A stretch of DNA of 64,000 bases from Tuctoria greenei. Lineage: Eukaryota > Streptophyta > Magnoliopsida > Poales > Poaceae. Positions within the stretch are counted from its first letter, which is position 1. Each line of letters starts with the position of its first letter. The position numbers and the translations under genes are program-made. Shown piece by piece: positions 44,561 to 55,484 of this stretch. The DNA is taken from contig JAYESD010000001.1 of the NCBI GenBank assembly GCA_036927565.1, positions 272,191,560 through 272,255,559 of the forward strand, read 5' to 3'. The notes under the pieces are model-generated. The model was not told where the DNA came from, searched no databases, and saw nothing but the letters and a program-made list of their open reading frames with translations.

Positions 44561-46222
44561 TCAGAACAAGTTTAGGTTCTTATTCCCATTACAAAACCAA
44601 TCTAATGTCCTATGCATGTCATCAACTTTATTGGACAGATCAAGGCAATTTTCACATGAAGTTTTTCCTTTTAATTTGCAGTTGGAACAATATTTAACTT
44701 CATGAGAACGTAAAGCATTGTTCAATATAGATATTTCATTCATAGCATCTTGTAATTTCTTATCAAGATCATCACAAGTAGAACAATGCAAATCAATTGT
44801 AGAACAGCTAGCATCTTTTAAGTTTTTATCATTAAGTGCAGCAAGCTCTTTGTTCTTTTCAATTTCTAACTCAAGTTTATCAAGTGTGGAGGTGTGTGCA
44901 CTTCTTAATGAGAACAATTGTTCATATATTAATTCACATGAGGAACAAGAATCATTACTAGGAATCAAAAATTTCAAACGATTAATTTCAGATTCTAGTG
45001 ACTTAATTTTAACAGCATTGTCCCTAACCTTTTTGTCCTTTTTCTTAACTATAACAATGGCACGAGAAATAGCATCACACATTTCTTCACAAGTAGGACA
45101 TACCTCTTCATTGTCGCTGTTGTGTTCTGCATCCTCGATACTTAATCTTGATTTGCCCGCCATGAAGCACAAGTTTGCCAAATCATCTTCATCCTCGTCA
45201 CTTCCAATGTCCATATTGCTTGAGCCAAGTTCTTGAAGTGCGGAGATAAAACTGGTCACCATTTGACGTCCTGTAAAACCCTTCTTTTTCTTCTTATCGT
45301 TTGCAGAAGAGTGCTTCATCCTTGATTGTTTTTCTTCTTGGGAAGTAGAACCTGAAAGTTTAGGACAATCTGTACAAAAGTGTCCTGTCTTACCACATTC
45401 GAAGCATCGTTGAGGTCCGGAGCTTCCTCTCCTTCTAGTTCTTACATTTTGCAATGCTTTTGAGAACTTAGTAGAGAGAAGTGTTAGCTCCTCCTCTAGA
45501 AACTCTTCAATCTGTTCAAGGGTTACAGAGGACAACAAAGCAAGTGTACCACAAGATGAAGATTGACCGGAGCTAGGCATGTCACATTGAGAAACAAAAG
45601 CAATAGACTTTTTGGGGTTCTTACATGATATTATGTCAATTTCATGAGTTTTTAACTTGGAATATAGCACATCTAAAGTAAGTGTACTCATGACAGTAGA
45701 TTTATGAATAGATGTGACTTCCATCTCCCAAATTGACATATCTAATACACTTAACAATTGCCTAGCATTTTCAGCATCTGAAAAATTAACATTGACACTA
45801 TGCAAGTTGCTGAGAATTTTATTAAAGCGAGCAAAAAGGTCATCAATAGACTCACCGGGTTGCATCTCGAAGTGCATGTATTCTTTCTTGAACATGTCTT
45901 GCCTTACCTCCTTGATCATGTTGGATCCTTCATGGTAGTCACAAAGTGCTTTCCACACATCGTATGCAGATCGGAGGTGTGCAACACGGTCGAAGTCACT
46001 TTGAGTTAATCCTTGTATGATCAAGTTCCGAGCTTTGTTGTTGTTGTCGACATCTCTCAAATTTGTAGCTATAACTTGAGCATTTGACGGCACTTCGTAA
46101 GGCTTGTATACCTTCTCCCGTATTACGAAGCCTTGAGCCTGGATGAAGGCTTCCATACATGTCTTCCAAACCTGAAAATCAATACCACTAAACACACAAG
46201 GTTTGGCGGAATATTTCTTCAT
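44561..46222 (-). CDS. Sirevirus 2 gag, 553 aa
   Basis: Long intact frame starting MKKYSAKPCVFSGIDFQVWK. The UBN2 gag domain lies at residues about 70-200 (ARNLIIQGLTQSDFDRV, GESIDDLFARFNKILSNL). The zinc knuckle CFECGKTGHFCTDC is near residue 272. The rest is a long acidic coiled coil with Cys pairs (CPTCEEMCDA, CSSCELIYEQL, CSTCDDLDKKL). Extended coiled-coil gag is a Sirevirus trait, linked in that genus to host-protein contacts. It is the longest undamaged retroelement frame in the window that starts with a clear gag N terminus. Confidence 0.88.
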   Translation of the reverse strand: MKKYSAKPCVFSGIDFQVWKTCMEAFIQAQGFVIREKVYKPYEVPSNAQVIATNLRDVDNNNKARNLIIQGLTQSDFDRVAHLRSAYDVWKALCDYHEGSNMIKEVRQDMFKKEYMHFEMQPGESIDDLFARFNKILSNLHSVNVNFSDAENARQLLSVLDMSIWEMEVTSIHKSTVMSTLTLDVLYSKLKTHEIDIISCKNPKKSIAFVSQCDMPSSGQSSSCGTLALLSSVTLEQIEEFLEEELTLLSTKFSKALQNVRTRRRGSSGPQRCFECGKTGHFCTDCPKLSGSTSQEEKQSRMKHSSANDKKKKKGFTGRQMVTSFISALQELGSSNMDIGSDEDEDDLANLCFMAGKSRLSIEDAEHNSDNEEVCPTCEEMCDAISRAIVIVKKKDKKVRDNAVKIKSLESEINRLKFLIPSNDSCSSCELIYEQLFSLRSAHTSTLDKLELEIEKNKELAALNDKNLKDASCSTIDLHCSTCDDLDKKLQDAMNEISILNNALRSHEVKYCSNCKLKGKTSCENCLDLSNKVDDMHRTLDWFCNGNKNLNLF

Positions 46223-46270
46223 GATGATTAGTCAAAAACACGTGCAAATCAAAAAGATTAGAGCATCGTG

Positions 46271-46282
46271 GCTCTGATACCA
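46271..46282 (-). promoter_or_regulatory. Sirevirus 2 primer-binding site
   Basis: Minus strand TGGTATCAGAGC, an exact initiator-Met tRNA complement, two bases from the 5' LTR. Confidence 0.92.
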
Positions 46283-46284
46283 AT

Positions 46285-47390
46285 TGTAGGATCGTAAGCA
46301 TGTTAAAAGCTACCAAAGGGGGGTGAATGGTAGATTTAAAAAATCTTACACAGCGGAAACAATTAAATCCTAACCCCTTCGGCAGAAAAATGATCTGTTA
46401 AAAAAATCGTGTCTGAGACTAATCTAACATGTTTCATCGTGAAAAAAAGTGATATATATGAGAGAGAATCAAGTCACGAAGACGACACGACAAGAATCAC
46501 TCAAATTCAAGTTACGATTGAAAGATCGAACAAAGGTCAATCTGTCCCACCCGAGAAAAATAGTTCTAGAACGCTGCAAAGAAACTCGTGTAGATCTGAA
46601 ACCACAAATCCAATGATCGTGAAATTTTGACAGATGATAGATAATCCAGTTGTGAAGACAAACCAAAAAGAATCACGTCAGTTGGATCTGTAAAACTCGA
46701 GTTGTGATAAAACTACTGAAGAAAGGTAGTGTTGTGCAGAAAACTGGACGAGAAAAACTTGTGTGGAACAAGTCGGACGAACAAGGCACAAAAATTCCTT
46801 TAAAATACGATCTTTATTCAATAAAAGACAATAGGAACAACCCCAAAGTCATCTATCATGAGCTTTGACCTCCCTTGCTTATATAACCAGCCCGGAGGCC
46901 AACTCAACTCAAACTAGGACTCTAATCCTACTCAAATCACGAATTGAAACTTTCCATAACTGCTTAGGACTCTTCTATACGCAGATAGAAGCAATCTTAA
47001 GACTTCCAAACACCTTAGGAACGTATCTCAAAGTCCTAAAATAACCCAAATTTGTGTCCCACACGAAATCCTAACATAACCAACTCAAAACATTCCATAT
47101 TTGAGTCAAACACGACTCAGCCGCAGCCTAAGTCCATAACCTAGTCGGCTGAACCTTTCCGACCAATTCTTTACGTCCACATCTCTTCATCACGCCTCGG
47201 AACCATGTAGTCTTGTCCATGCACTCCTTGCACACGTGCAAACATATTCCAACGACGTCCACGATACCTTCATATGCATTGTTCTTGATTCAAACATGCT
47301 GCGCAACCTCCCGATCAACTCAACCACAATTCTTCCCGAACTTGGTTGTTGAACCTCATCTTATCCCTAGGACTATTTCAATGGATCCGA
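46285..47390 (-). repeat. Sirevirus 2, truncated 5' LTR
   Basis: Matches 38254-39374 up to CAATGGATCC, then diverges completely. About 400 bp of U3 is missing, and the junction has no TG/CA end. Confidence 0.88.
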
Positions 47391-48540
47391 GACTTTTTGA
47401 GCTAGGGATTAGACCAGGATCTCGTAGGGTTTCCGGGCTACCAAAGAAGCTCTGAAAGTTCGAGGATGCCACTATGCCAATAATTCCAGTCAGGATCAGT
47501 TAGTAAATTTTCACCCCGCTGACATTTCAATTCACTGACATCTGGGCCAAAATCATGGTGATTTACACCATGCCGTGGGCCGTAGCGATCCAGGCTGGCG
47601 GGACTGTGCGGTGCTTTGACCAAGTCAAAGTGGTCGTGTTCCGGCCTATTTTTCTCATGGCAGATGATGTATATCAGCAGCGCCGCCCACCACAGACATG
47701 GATCAACAAAGCGTGCAGCAGTGCAGCACTGAAGTCACCTCGTGCGTGTCACACCACGAGGTGTCTGACACGGTTTGTCTTTGACCGCATGTTAGTTTTG
47801 GCGATTGTCATAATTTAATTAATTATTTTATTTAACTAATATAATGTTTATTATTTCGCAATAATAAGATTATGAACAGGAATAGAGTATAGGAGCACAT
47901 TCTGATTTTTGGTCCGTACATCCGAAGCGCGGCCCGCAACCCTGACAGAGTCAACGATCGCGGACGAGATGTCGCATGGTTACTCATTAACAACGGTGAC
48001 ACTATTTCGCTGTTCCTGCTCGTCCAGGGATACGGTTTGTGTTTCTGTTGTGTCCTATCATACGTGCTCGCGTTGATATATTATAATTTTATTAGTTTTT
48101 TTTATTTATGTTAATCTAACTACTATATATTTATAACGAAGAAAATTACTAACATATCAGTGGTAGCACGTATGTGAGGAGAGAGAAATAGAGAATCCGC
48201 TTCCCTTGCAAAAAATGGGGTGACGCTTATGCATGCAACCAATGGACACCGACAATGAAAACGCGATCCCATGCCTTCTGAAAACTAGAACCGTGTACCC
48301 ACGCACGGCCAGGTCACCTACGCAACGCCTGTTTGTTAAGTGAACCAAAAGACGAATGATTAAACCGTGAGCAAATCTCTTGAACCTGCCTGTAGTAGGT
48401 TTCATCCTGTTCTGTCACATACGCTTCAGTTGCAAAGTATGACGAGTCGTCCACAACTTTTCTAGTCGCTAAAACTGGTTAAAATTCAAAGGTCTCCATC
48501 CCCAAATAATGTAATCTCGTTGTTATGGGTCCTTCTAGAT
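47391..48540. other. No gene or element recognised
   Basis: Mixed DNA beyond the truncated LTR. Short open frames exist (for example 47555-47818) but show no motif or codon evidence. Confidence 0.5.
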
Positions 48541-48790
48541 TATAGACGCTTGAAATTTGGAAAGATTTCAGGCGATGGATGATTAACAGCCAAATCTATC
48601 ATTGAAACAACTACCGTTATAATTAGCTATTAGTCCTAAAACTAATGGTTTTTCTATGATCTTTACAATCATAAAATTATTTTGTCTAACTATTTTGTAA
48701 CAAACATAATCCTTACAAATTAAGAAATTAAAAATTACAGAATTATTCACCTTCCTCAACTCCAGTGGACACACCCGTCGCGTCCTAGGT
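48541..48790. repeat. Dispersed AT-rich repeat, copy B
   Basis: Relative of 11840-12180 in the same orientation, also ending in a CACCTTC stretch close to LINE sequence. The family is unknown. Confidence 0.55.
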
Positions 48791-48829
48791 CGAGCCACCG
48801 CCGTCACCGCACCCTGGGTCCAGCCTTCT

Positions 48830-49170
48830 TTTTTGAAACGCGGGCCGGTCATGCCAGTGTTTCAATTAAGCTGAGTTGAAAATATAGTTACATGAAACTG
48901 TCGGAGATGTACGCGGGGGAGACGGGAGAAGATTACCTCACAAGAGGTATGAAGAGCTCAGATAGGGAAAGAAAGTTCTAAAAGCTAAACCCTGGTAGGA
49001 TAGAGCCAATGTGCTTAGCTCCCGCCTAGACCAAGACCTGTGCTTCTTCTCTGATCAGGTTATAGAGCACATGCGTGGTGCTCTTCTTGTCTTGGAAGAT
49101 GCGGACATTTTTCTCCTTCCAAAGCAACCAAATGACCAGTTGGCGCTACGTAAGAAATTTAAATAGGAGA
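48830..49170 (-). mobile_element. LINE 3' end fragment
   Basis: The minus strand near 49150-49040 reads QLVIWLLWKERNVRIFQDK then LIREEAQ, the C-terminal end of plant L1 ORF2. It runs out to a short A-rich end at about 48830. Only the last few hundred bases are present. Confidence 0.75.
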
Positions 49171-49194
49171 TAAAGATCGAAGACAAGCTCAACG

Positions 49195-50211
49195 GTGTCC
49201 GTCTCCGATCAAAAAAAACGAGACGTGCCCGCATCAGTGAGGATTAGAGCTGGCTTGATTGTGTGTAGAAGGAGACGGTCTACTTCAATGCGCGTATCAG
49301 TTAAGTTAGTATCCGAGACACGTCCGCTACTCTGACAAAAAGGAGACGAGCGTAATTATAGCGCGACTCATATTAGTAAAGTAAAGGAGACGGTATTTCC
49401 TTGGCGGTCGTCTCCTTTTATCATCGAAGTGGGCACGTCTCCCATACTCACTGGTAGGGCGCGTCTGCTTTTGTAATGGAAGTGAGCTCGTCTCCCATTC
49501 TCTCTATAGAGAGACGATTGTAAAAAAGTATCGTCTCTATTTTCTATTGCCCTTATACGAGCTCCCAGCTATGGGAGAACATATGGCTGTCAGATCCGCC
49601 CTGTTCTTACCCTGTTCTTTCCCTCTTTTGAGGTGTCCTTCTAAAATTCTTGCAGTGATTATAAGTGTCTCTGAAAACAAAGGGTTAGTCCTCTCCTCCT
49701 CTCCTATTCCTTACTATTTTTATCCCTTTGGATCTTGACTATCAGTGTCTTTGAATTCTTTGATTTAGCTCTTCTTTTCTATACATAGATGTCATCGGAT
49801 TGAAGTTGGATGTATGGGACACGCCTTTGCAATGAGTATATAAAAGGGGTAGATGCATTTATTGATTCCACGAAGAAAGACATTTTGGACAATATTAGAG
49901 GGAATATTTGTTGTACTTGCAAACATTGCAAGAATGAGAAGGGATATCGCACAGATGAAGTGTTGAGGTTACATTTGATCACACGTGGATTCATGGTGGA
50001 TTATCGATGTTAGAACAAACATGGGGAGGAGGGGCTTAATGAAGCAGAGATGAGATATTCATATCTGGAGAGGGAGGTCCCTACCCGTTTTGAAGAAGAT
50101 CACAACGATGATGTGAACGAGTCAGATATACCAGGGTTCACCAATGACGATATTCAGTTTCAGGTGCATAACATAGAGGAGATGGTACGCAATGTACAGA
50201 GACATGACGAC
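49195..50211 (+). mobile_element. Second CACTA transposon fragment
   Basis: GGAGACG/CGTCTCC motifs occur about ten times in both orientations at 49195-49545, as expected for CACTA subterminal repeats of a different family from 24602. The coding start follows at 49790. The terminal CACTA itself was not found. The right side is cut at 50212 by an LTR. Confidence 0.7.
49790..50211 (+). pseudogene. CACTA transposase-associated domain
   Basis: The frame reads MSSD, stop, SWMYGTRLCNEYIKGVDAFI, then CTCKHCKNEKGYRTDEVLRL, HLITRGFMVDYRC, stop, NKHGEEGLNEAE. This is the transposase-associated domain of plant En/Spm TNPD-type proteins. The two stops replace Arg (TGA) and Trp (TAG) positions, both explained by single transitions. 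The acidic continuation DVNESDIPGFTNDDIQ ends where the LTR begins. Confidence 0.85.
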
Positions 50212-51250
50212 TATCAAAGTGTTTATGCGACACTTCCCCCGGATTTGCTAAGTAGCATCCCGTGGAGGTTCTTGTTCGGTGGGGCTTAGGCCTCAATCAA
50301 GTGTACGCGCGTATGAGAGTGTATGAGACGGTGGTTTTTACGTGGTTCAGACCACAAGGAGTGTAACACCCTACTCCACGGTGGATTGTATTGCTAGTGT
50401 GTGAATGCATGTGTGTGTATCGGAGATTCGATGTTGGGTCCTTTGCTATGGTGGCGGTTCAGTCCTTTTATAGACAAGGTCGGATGCCTTACAAGTGGGT
50501 TCCGGAGCCCGACAGGTGGTCCCGGGGCGATCTTATCCTAAAGATCTATGCTTCTCGCATAAGCTTCCTCTGACCATGGCAGTGAAGACTTGCTGTCTTG
50601 TTGCCTCTCTCGTCAGTAGCCCATGCTCCATTGGTGACAATGGCAGAAGGTGTCCTGTTAGCCTGTCTTGCTGCCGCAAGCTACCCACTTGGCCAAGTGG
50701 GATAGGCCTGCAGTGCCTTCACTGCGATGCGATTGGTCATAGCGGTCTCTGACCGTTGGCGTGCTCCGTGTTGTGCGCAGGAGGTTGGTGCGCGTCTTCA
50801 ACGCCTGACTTGGGCGGGGCGCACCATCCCTTAACTCCCGCATCTTACCGTTCAGGACAAGTTGCGGGACATGTGGCAGCGTCGGGGCTGACCTCTGCTT
50901 GGGAAGCCCGTCCCAGTTCTTCATGACATGTGCCAGCTCTGGGGCTCTCCAGGGAATGTGGCAGCTCTGGGCCCTTTCAACGTAGGGGTGCTGGACCTGG
51001 TGCTCCGAGCCACGTGGCTGCACTGGAGCTCTCCTCCAAGGTTGGTTGAGGTTCCGTTCCTACACGTGGCATCTCAGGAGCCCACCTCACCGGAGGAGCC
51101 GAGTCCCATCTTTAAGGCTCACATGGCAGTGTCGGAGCTCGTCCTTGAGGAAGGTCAGGTTTTGGCACCTTCGGGACACGTGGTGCCACCAGATGTGCCT
51201 AGGTGTTTTCACCTTGTGTGCGAGGGTACCCTGTCTGCAGGGTACCGATA
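50212..51250 (-). repeat. 3' LTR of the truncated Tat-like element
   Basis: Homologous to 13317-14422 and to the LTRs of the next element. Both termini have decayed from TGTCG/CGACA to TATCA/CGATA. TATAAAAG lies on the minus strand at 50465-50472. CACGTG-type cores lie at 50870, 50927, 51011, 51063, 51120 and 51177. Confidence 0.85.
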
Positions 51251-51671
51251 GTGGCCCTTGGGTCCACCTTTGGGGGAGGTGACGAGCCCGAAGGTGGAGC
51301 CCTTTCCATGTTTTCCCGCACTGCACTTTGAATTTTGTCTTGGACAGATGAAGCGGTTTGCGCTTCTGCCAACGTCGCCACGCGTCCTCCTCTAGTTGAG
51401 AGACTATGGCGACGGGATCTTTGCTTGCTATAGTATCTCTGTCTTTTGCGGCTCCATTAACCGCGACGGTTCCTAATGCGTCTATAGCACTTTCGTTCGC
51501 TCCACCTTTATGGGAGCCGCTTCAGCCGTTTTCTTAGGTAGCTGACCGTCTGGGCCAATGCTTCAGATAAGTGGTGTAGGGCCCATTGTCATGGGTGTTG
51601 TGCGTTGAGTGGTGCGGACCCAACCTTTGTGATAAGCACGAAGTACTCAGACGTCGCGGGGGTGATCAAAA

Positions 51672-53695
51672 ATGGAAAACTTTGTTAGAGGGGTTGGTTC
51701 CTTCCTTACTCACACTCCGCAGCCTGAGTTTTTGCCTTCTTCCTCGAGCGCCCGAGCCTTCACCCCTCAGCAAAAGCTCTCACCTTCGCTTGCTCCAATG
51801 GCTTCTCCACTGCCTACTTATTGCTTCCAGTCGGCCGATGACCTGTTGCCGATGAGGAGACTGCTTGGCTGGTTGGCAGCGGAGTGTGTGTGGATGATCC
51901 GCTACGGATCTCCCACTCTTGAAGACCTGTGCGAAGAAGAGACTGTCCTCTTTACCGCCTACATGTATATGGGGCTTGGGCTCCCGCCATCGAAGTTCTT
52001 CCTTGCAGTGCTGGAGGATTACGGGCTGCAGCTTCACCACCTGTTGCTGAACTCCTTCGTCGTGATTGATGTGTTCGTCCACTTCTGTGAGGCGTTCGTG
52101 GGCTACCAGCCAACAGTGGAGATATTCTGGTTCTTCTTCATGATGAAGACCGCCAGAAAGAGCGCGACGACCCAAGTGGGTGCTTACTACTTTCGACACC
52201 GGGACAAGACCTCCCGGACCTACCTCCCCTTGCTCAAAGGGGGCAAGTGGAGCACCTGGAGGAAAGATTGGGCGATCGTGCGGGTCGAGGCCCATCCTAC
52301 GCTGAAGATGCCCTCTGAAGGTCCAACATCTGATCCCACCACCTGGGAAGCTTCCCAAGGGTTGACGAAGGAGTACACGCTGATATTGAAGTGGATCCAG
52401 CTCTTGGCGGGCATAGCCTTTACCTCCATGATGGTGCTGGCAGACTTCTTGCACCGCCGCAATGCCCCTCTCCAGAAGTGCACGTATGGGGCCTGGCACT
52501 ACACCGGTACCTATGATCGGTGTCGGTTGGCTCTGGACGACCCCACCCCCGAGATGTTGGAGGGGATGTTGAAAGTGGTGACCTGTGACACGGTCAACAA
52601 CGAGCACATATCCATCCTGGACGACTGCCAACCGCTCTTCATGACCCCTGACTTGAGGGACGAACTGCTGAGCTCGATGTCGGTGATCAACGTGTTCGAC
52701 ATTACCCGCCTGCACCCCGTCGTGACGTCTGGGGCTTCGGCGGTCCTGGCGCTGTGCCGCGCCATGACGCAACCAAGGTCGGGGTCTTCCTCCCGTTCTT
52801 CAGAAAGGGCAGAGGTAGGGCCCCCAACATCCTTTGTCAGGGTGGGGGACAGCCAACCAGCGCCGGTTCTTGCGTGGGGAAAGTGTTCCCGCACTCTAGG
52901 CATGGGTTCCGCCACCACTGCTTTGAAGAATCGGAAGGTGACGTAGGGGATGATACCTCAATTTCTCATCGCGATGGAGCCAGAGCTGTCGAAGCTCCCG
53001 TCGTCGACTTGGTTTTCGATTCAAGTGGCGACTCTGGTTCCGCAGGAGGTGCAGAGAGGTCTCCGCAGGTGATCGCGCTGATGCGGGTCGACCAAGAGCT
53101 GGTGCCAGAGACGGCGGTGCCGTCCTTGTCGTTGGGTCCTGGCAACCTCAATCTACCTCGTGGGGTGGGAGGCCAGGGTCACTGGAGCGGTTCGACCCGC
53201 CAGTAAGTCGCAGCTTCTTCCTTTGCTATTTCTTTTATTTTCTTCTTTGCTCTGACAGAGTTTCATCTTGGCTTTTCAGGGCGTCGACAGCCGACTTGGT
53301 GCCCTTGGTACTTCCAGGGGTGGGCTTGGTAGCCCTTACTTTTCTCGGAGCTGGAATGGGGTCTGCTGTGCCGCATCCTGCGCTCGAAGGTGCATCGACA
53401 TTCGGTGATGTCAATGTCTCTGCACCCCTGTCCGTCGAGGCAGGTGGGGCAGAGGTGGTGCCAGGCTAGGAAGTGCCAAGTGAGAAGGTGCCCGGTGGGG
53501 AGGCAACTACTTTGGTCATGGCAGCTTCCCTTGGCGGAGGTGACCCGCCCGCCGTTGAAGCGGCGCCAGCGCCTAATGTCATTTGCGCGCAAGATGGCGA
53601 CTTGCCACCAGCGGCCGACGATGTGATTGCAGCGGAGGAGGGGACTTTAGTGCCGAGCAGTAGCGTGGTGGTTCCTGAAGCTCCAGCTGGGAAGC
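51672..53695 (+). pseudogene. Antisense extra ORF, Transposase_28-like (putative gypsy-type) protein
   Basis: 424 open codons from 51672 carry the PF04195-like domain: RRLLGWLAAECVW, FLAVLEDYGLQLHHLLLN, VFVHFCEAFVGYQPTVEIF, GAYYFRHRDKTSRTYLPL and WAIVRVEAHPTL. The likely natural start is the ATG at 51798 (MASPLPTYC) or 51672. Near 52915 the reading must shift to another plus frame (EESEGDVGDDTS onward, open to 53206). A 77-bp GT-AG interval (53203-53279) then joins in frame to ASTADLVPLVLPGVGLVALT and continues, with one TAG at 53467-53469, to the LTR at 53696. Its function is unknown; the domain is found in extra ORFs of Tat-type elements. Confidence 0.75.
53203..53279 (+). other. Probable 77-bp intron in the antisense ORF
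   Basis: GTAAGT donor at 53203, a T-rich tract and TTTTCAG acceptor ending 53279. Splicing fuses Q of GSTRQ to ASTAD without frame loss, whereas reading through hits a stop at once. Confidence 0.6.
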
Positions 53696-54735
53696 TGTCG
53701 GTACCCCGCAGACCGGGTACCCCTGCGCACAAGGAGAAAACAGCTAAGGACTTGGCCTCTACTTGGAGGCAGAGTCCGAGGCTGCCGCGTTGTGGAGGGA
53801 AGGACTAGATCCTACCTCCCTGCTGGAGCAGGCTCCCGGGCTGCCATGTGGCCGGCAGGACCAGACTCTCGCCTCCCCGCCGAGGCGGGCTCCGGGGCTG
53901 CCACGTAGCCAATGGAACCCCCGGGACCAGGCCCATCTCCCCGCAAGGACGGGGTCCTTGACTACCGCGTGGCCCGGAGAGATGAGCCTCTGCCCTTCCG
54001 CTCAGGTGGGCTCCGGAGGCACCACGTGACCCGTACAGCCGGGCGCTCAACTCCCCGCAGAGGCAGGCTCCGGTGCGACCACGTGGTGGACGGCCAATTC
54101 AATGCGGTAGGAGGCCGCAGTAAAGGAAAGAGTGCGCTACTCAGACTGGCATTAAGTACGCGCGCCTTCCCCAGGTAAAGTGGAGTCGCGCATGCGCAAG
54201 TCAAGGCTCCAGTGTCCTGTCTTGTCCAAGTAGCCGGTACAAACCCACGACGCAAGGCGAACGAGTAAGCCGCAAGGACAAGACGGATGGGACGTGCCCT
54301 GCCATCATCAACAACTATGTGTAGCCCTGGCGCACGACGCGGCGGGACAACACATTGAAGCCCCTGACAAAGGGAAGTAGATAGCATTTAATCCTAGATC
54401 TTGTATAGGATTTGGCTCTCCCTGGGACCACCTGTAGGGGCCCGGGGCCCACCTTGTGACTGTAGAGTCCTTGGACTATAAAAGGACTTGGCAGACGACC
54501 TTCACAGGGGACGACATCAGATCGATTGAAACCCATACACGCTTAAGCAAGGCAATACACATACACTCCCGTGGACGTAGGGTGTTACGCTCTGGCGGCC
54601 CAAACCACGTAAACCCTCTGTGTTCACCATCTCGCTGCATTCAATCTCCTGGGACTAGCCCTCGTGAATCCGAAGAACCTCCACGGGCTGCTCTCTAAGC
54701 AGGTCCGGGGGAAGTGTCTTTTAAAACCTTCAATA
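53696..54735 (+). repeat. 5' LTR of the plus-oriented Tat-like element
   Basis: Begins TGTCGGTACC; TATAAAAG at 54477-54484; ends CTTCAATA against TTTGGCGCGCC. About 1,040 bp. Two full GC-rich tandem units are visible, with CACGTG-type cores at 53845, 53902, 54023 and 54080. Confidence 0.9.
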
Positions 54736-54755
54736 TTTGGCGCGCCAGGTAGGGG
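54736..54755 (+). promoter_or_regulatory. Primer-binding site region
   Basis: TTTGGCGCGCCAGGTAGGGG directly follows the 5' LTR, where minus-strand priming occurs. The tRNA species was not assigned. Confidence 0.6.
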
Positions 54756-54788
54756 GCCTTTTCCCCGTGAAGATTCCCACCAGCAGCA

Positions 54789-55484
54789 ATGGTGAACGGC
54801 CATTCCAACGCTGGTTCATCTAGGCTGCAGTCACGGCGACAGGCGGTAGCGGAGGACCAGGCGTCATCTCGCTCTAGGGCGGGATCCCGCCATAGAGCAG
54901 CGAGATCGGGACCTTCACATCGCCCTGCTGTCACCTCGCCGGCTGCAGGCCGGCACGCCACACCATGGCGTACTCCAGCCGTGACGGCAGTCACGGCGCC
55001 GCCGGCTGCGAGCCCGGAGAGTGCACTCGCAGCAGCGCACGCGCTAATCCACAACCCGCCTGCTGGGGATGCTCCTCGGGGAGCAGCTCAGCAGTGGATC
55101 AACGACGTTGACCACCTTGTCACCGCCGCGCTCAACGCACCTCCACCAAGGGAGACACATGCCCAGCCGATGCATGTGTTGTTGTCACGGACTCCAACCA
55201 TCGATCGATGGACGGCAGACTCGCGCTCGACCAGGATCTCGGCAACAGACCTGAGAACCGGGCTGCAGTGCCGCAGGTCGGGAGAAGACTGCTGAGTTAC
55301 CATCGAGCGATAGAGGGAGCGACGACGCAACCTTGAGGCCGGCTACAGTGCGCCGGGCCCTGTTCCCCAGGCTCACGCCGTGCCTCCGCCGAATCCGGCG
55401 TATGTTACGCCACCTCCATACCAGGCGTACGTCGCGCCTCCACCTCCACAGACGTACGCTGCACCGCCCCAGCTGTCACCATCA
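54789..55484 (+). pseudogene. Gag N-terminal part
   Basis: The frame from MVNGHSNAGSSRLQ is basic and Ala/Pro-rich (SPESALAAAHALIHNPP, WINDVDHLVTAALNAPPP) to a stop near 55295. A Pro/Tyr-rich stretch in another frame (PPPYQAYVAPPPPQTYAAPP) runs to about 55484. The capsid core and zinc knuckle are absent. Assigned to gag from position and composition. Confidence 0.6.

Larger units (their letters stand above)
38254..47390 (-). mobile_element. Second Sirevirus-type copia element, 5' LTR truncated
   Basis: 3' LTR at 38254-39778, multiple polypurine tracts, pol, gag, exact initiator-Met primer site, then a 5' LTR that matches only to about 47390. It inserted in the CACTA at 38253. No right target duplication can be found because the outer part of the 5' LTR is gone. 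It lacks the third ORF that Sirevirus 1 has: the space between pol and the 3' LTR (39779-40767) is non-coding. Confidence 0.9.
50212..53695 (-). mobile_element. Truncated Tat-like Ty3/gypsy element (minus) with antisense ORF
   Basis: 3' LTR at 50212-51250, an adjacent polypurine-type junction, then a plus-strand extra ORF, the layout of Tat-lineage elements whose extra ORF runs antisense to gag-pol. The gag-pol side is missing: at 53696 another LTR starts. No right target duplication can be identified. Confidence 0.75.

Noticed and set aside
46271..46282. tRNA gene signal at the primer site
   Set aside because: Only the 12-base complement to tRNA 3' end is present; no tRNA body.
47555..47818. 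87-codon plus ORF beyond the truncated LTR
   Set aside because: No signal, domain or promoter evidence; composition is unremarkable.
51780..52772. 330-codon minus-strand ORF
   Set aside because: Mirror of the GC-rich plus-strand extra ORF, which has recognisable domain motifs; the minus reading has none.
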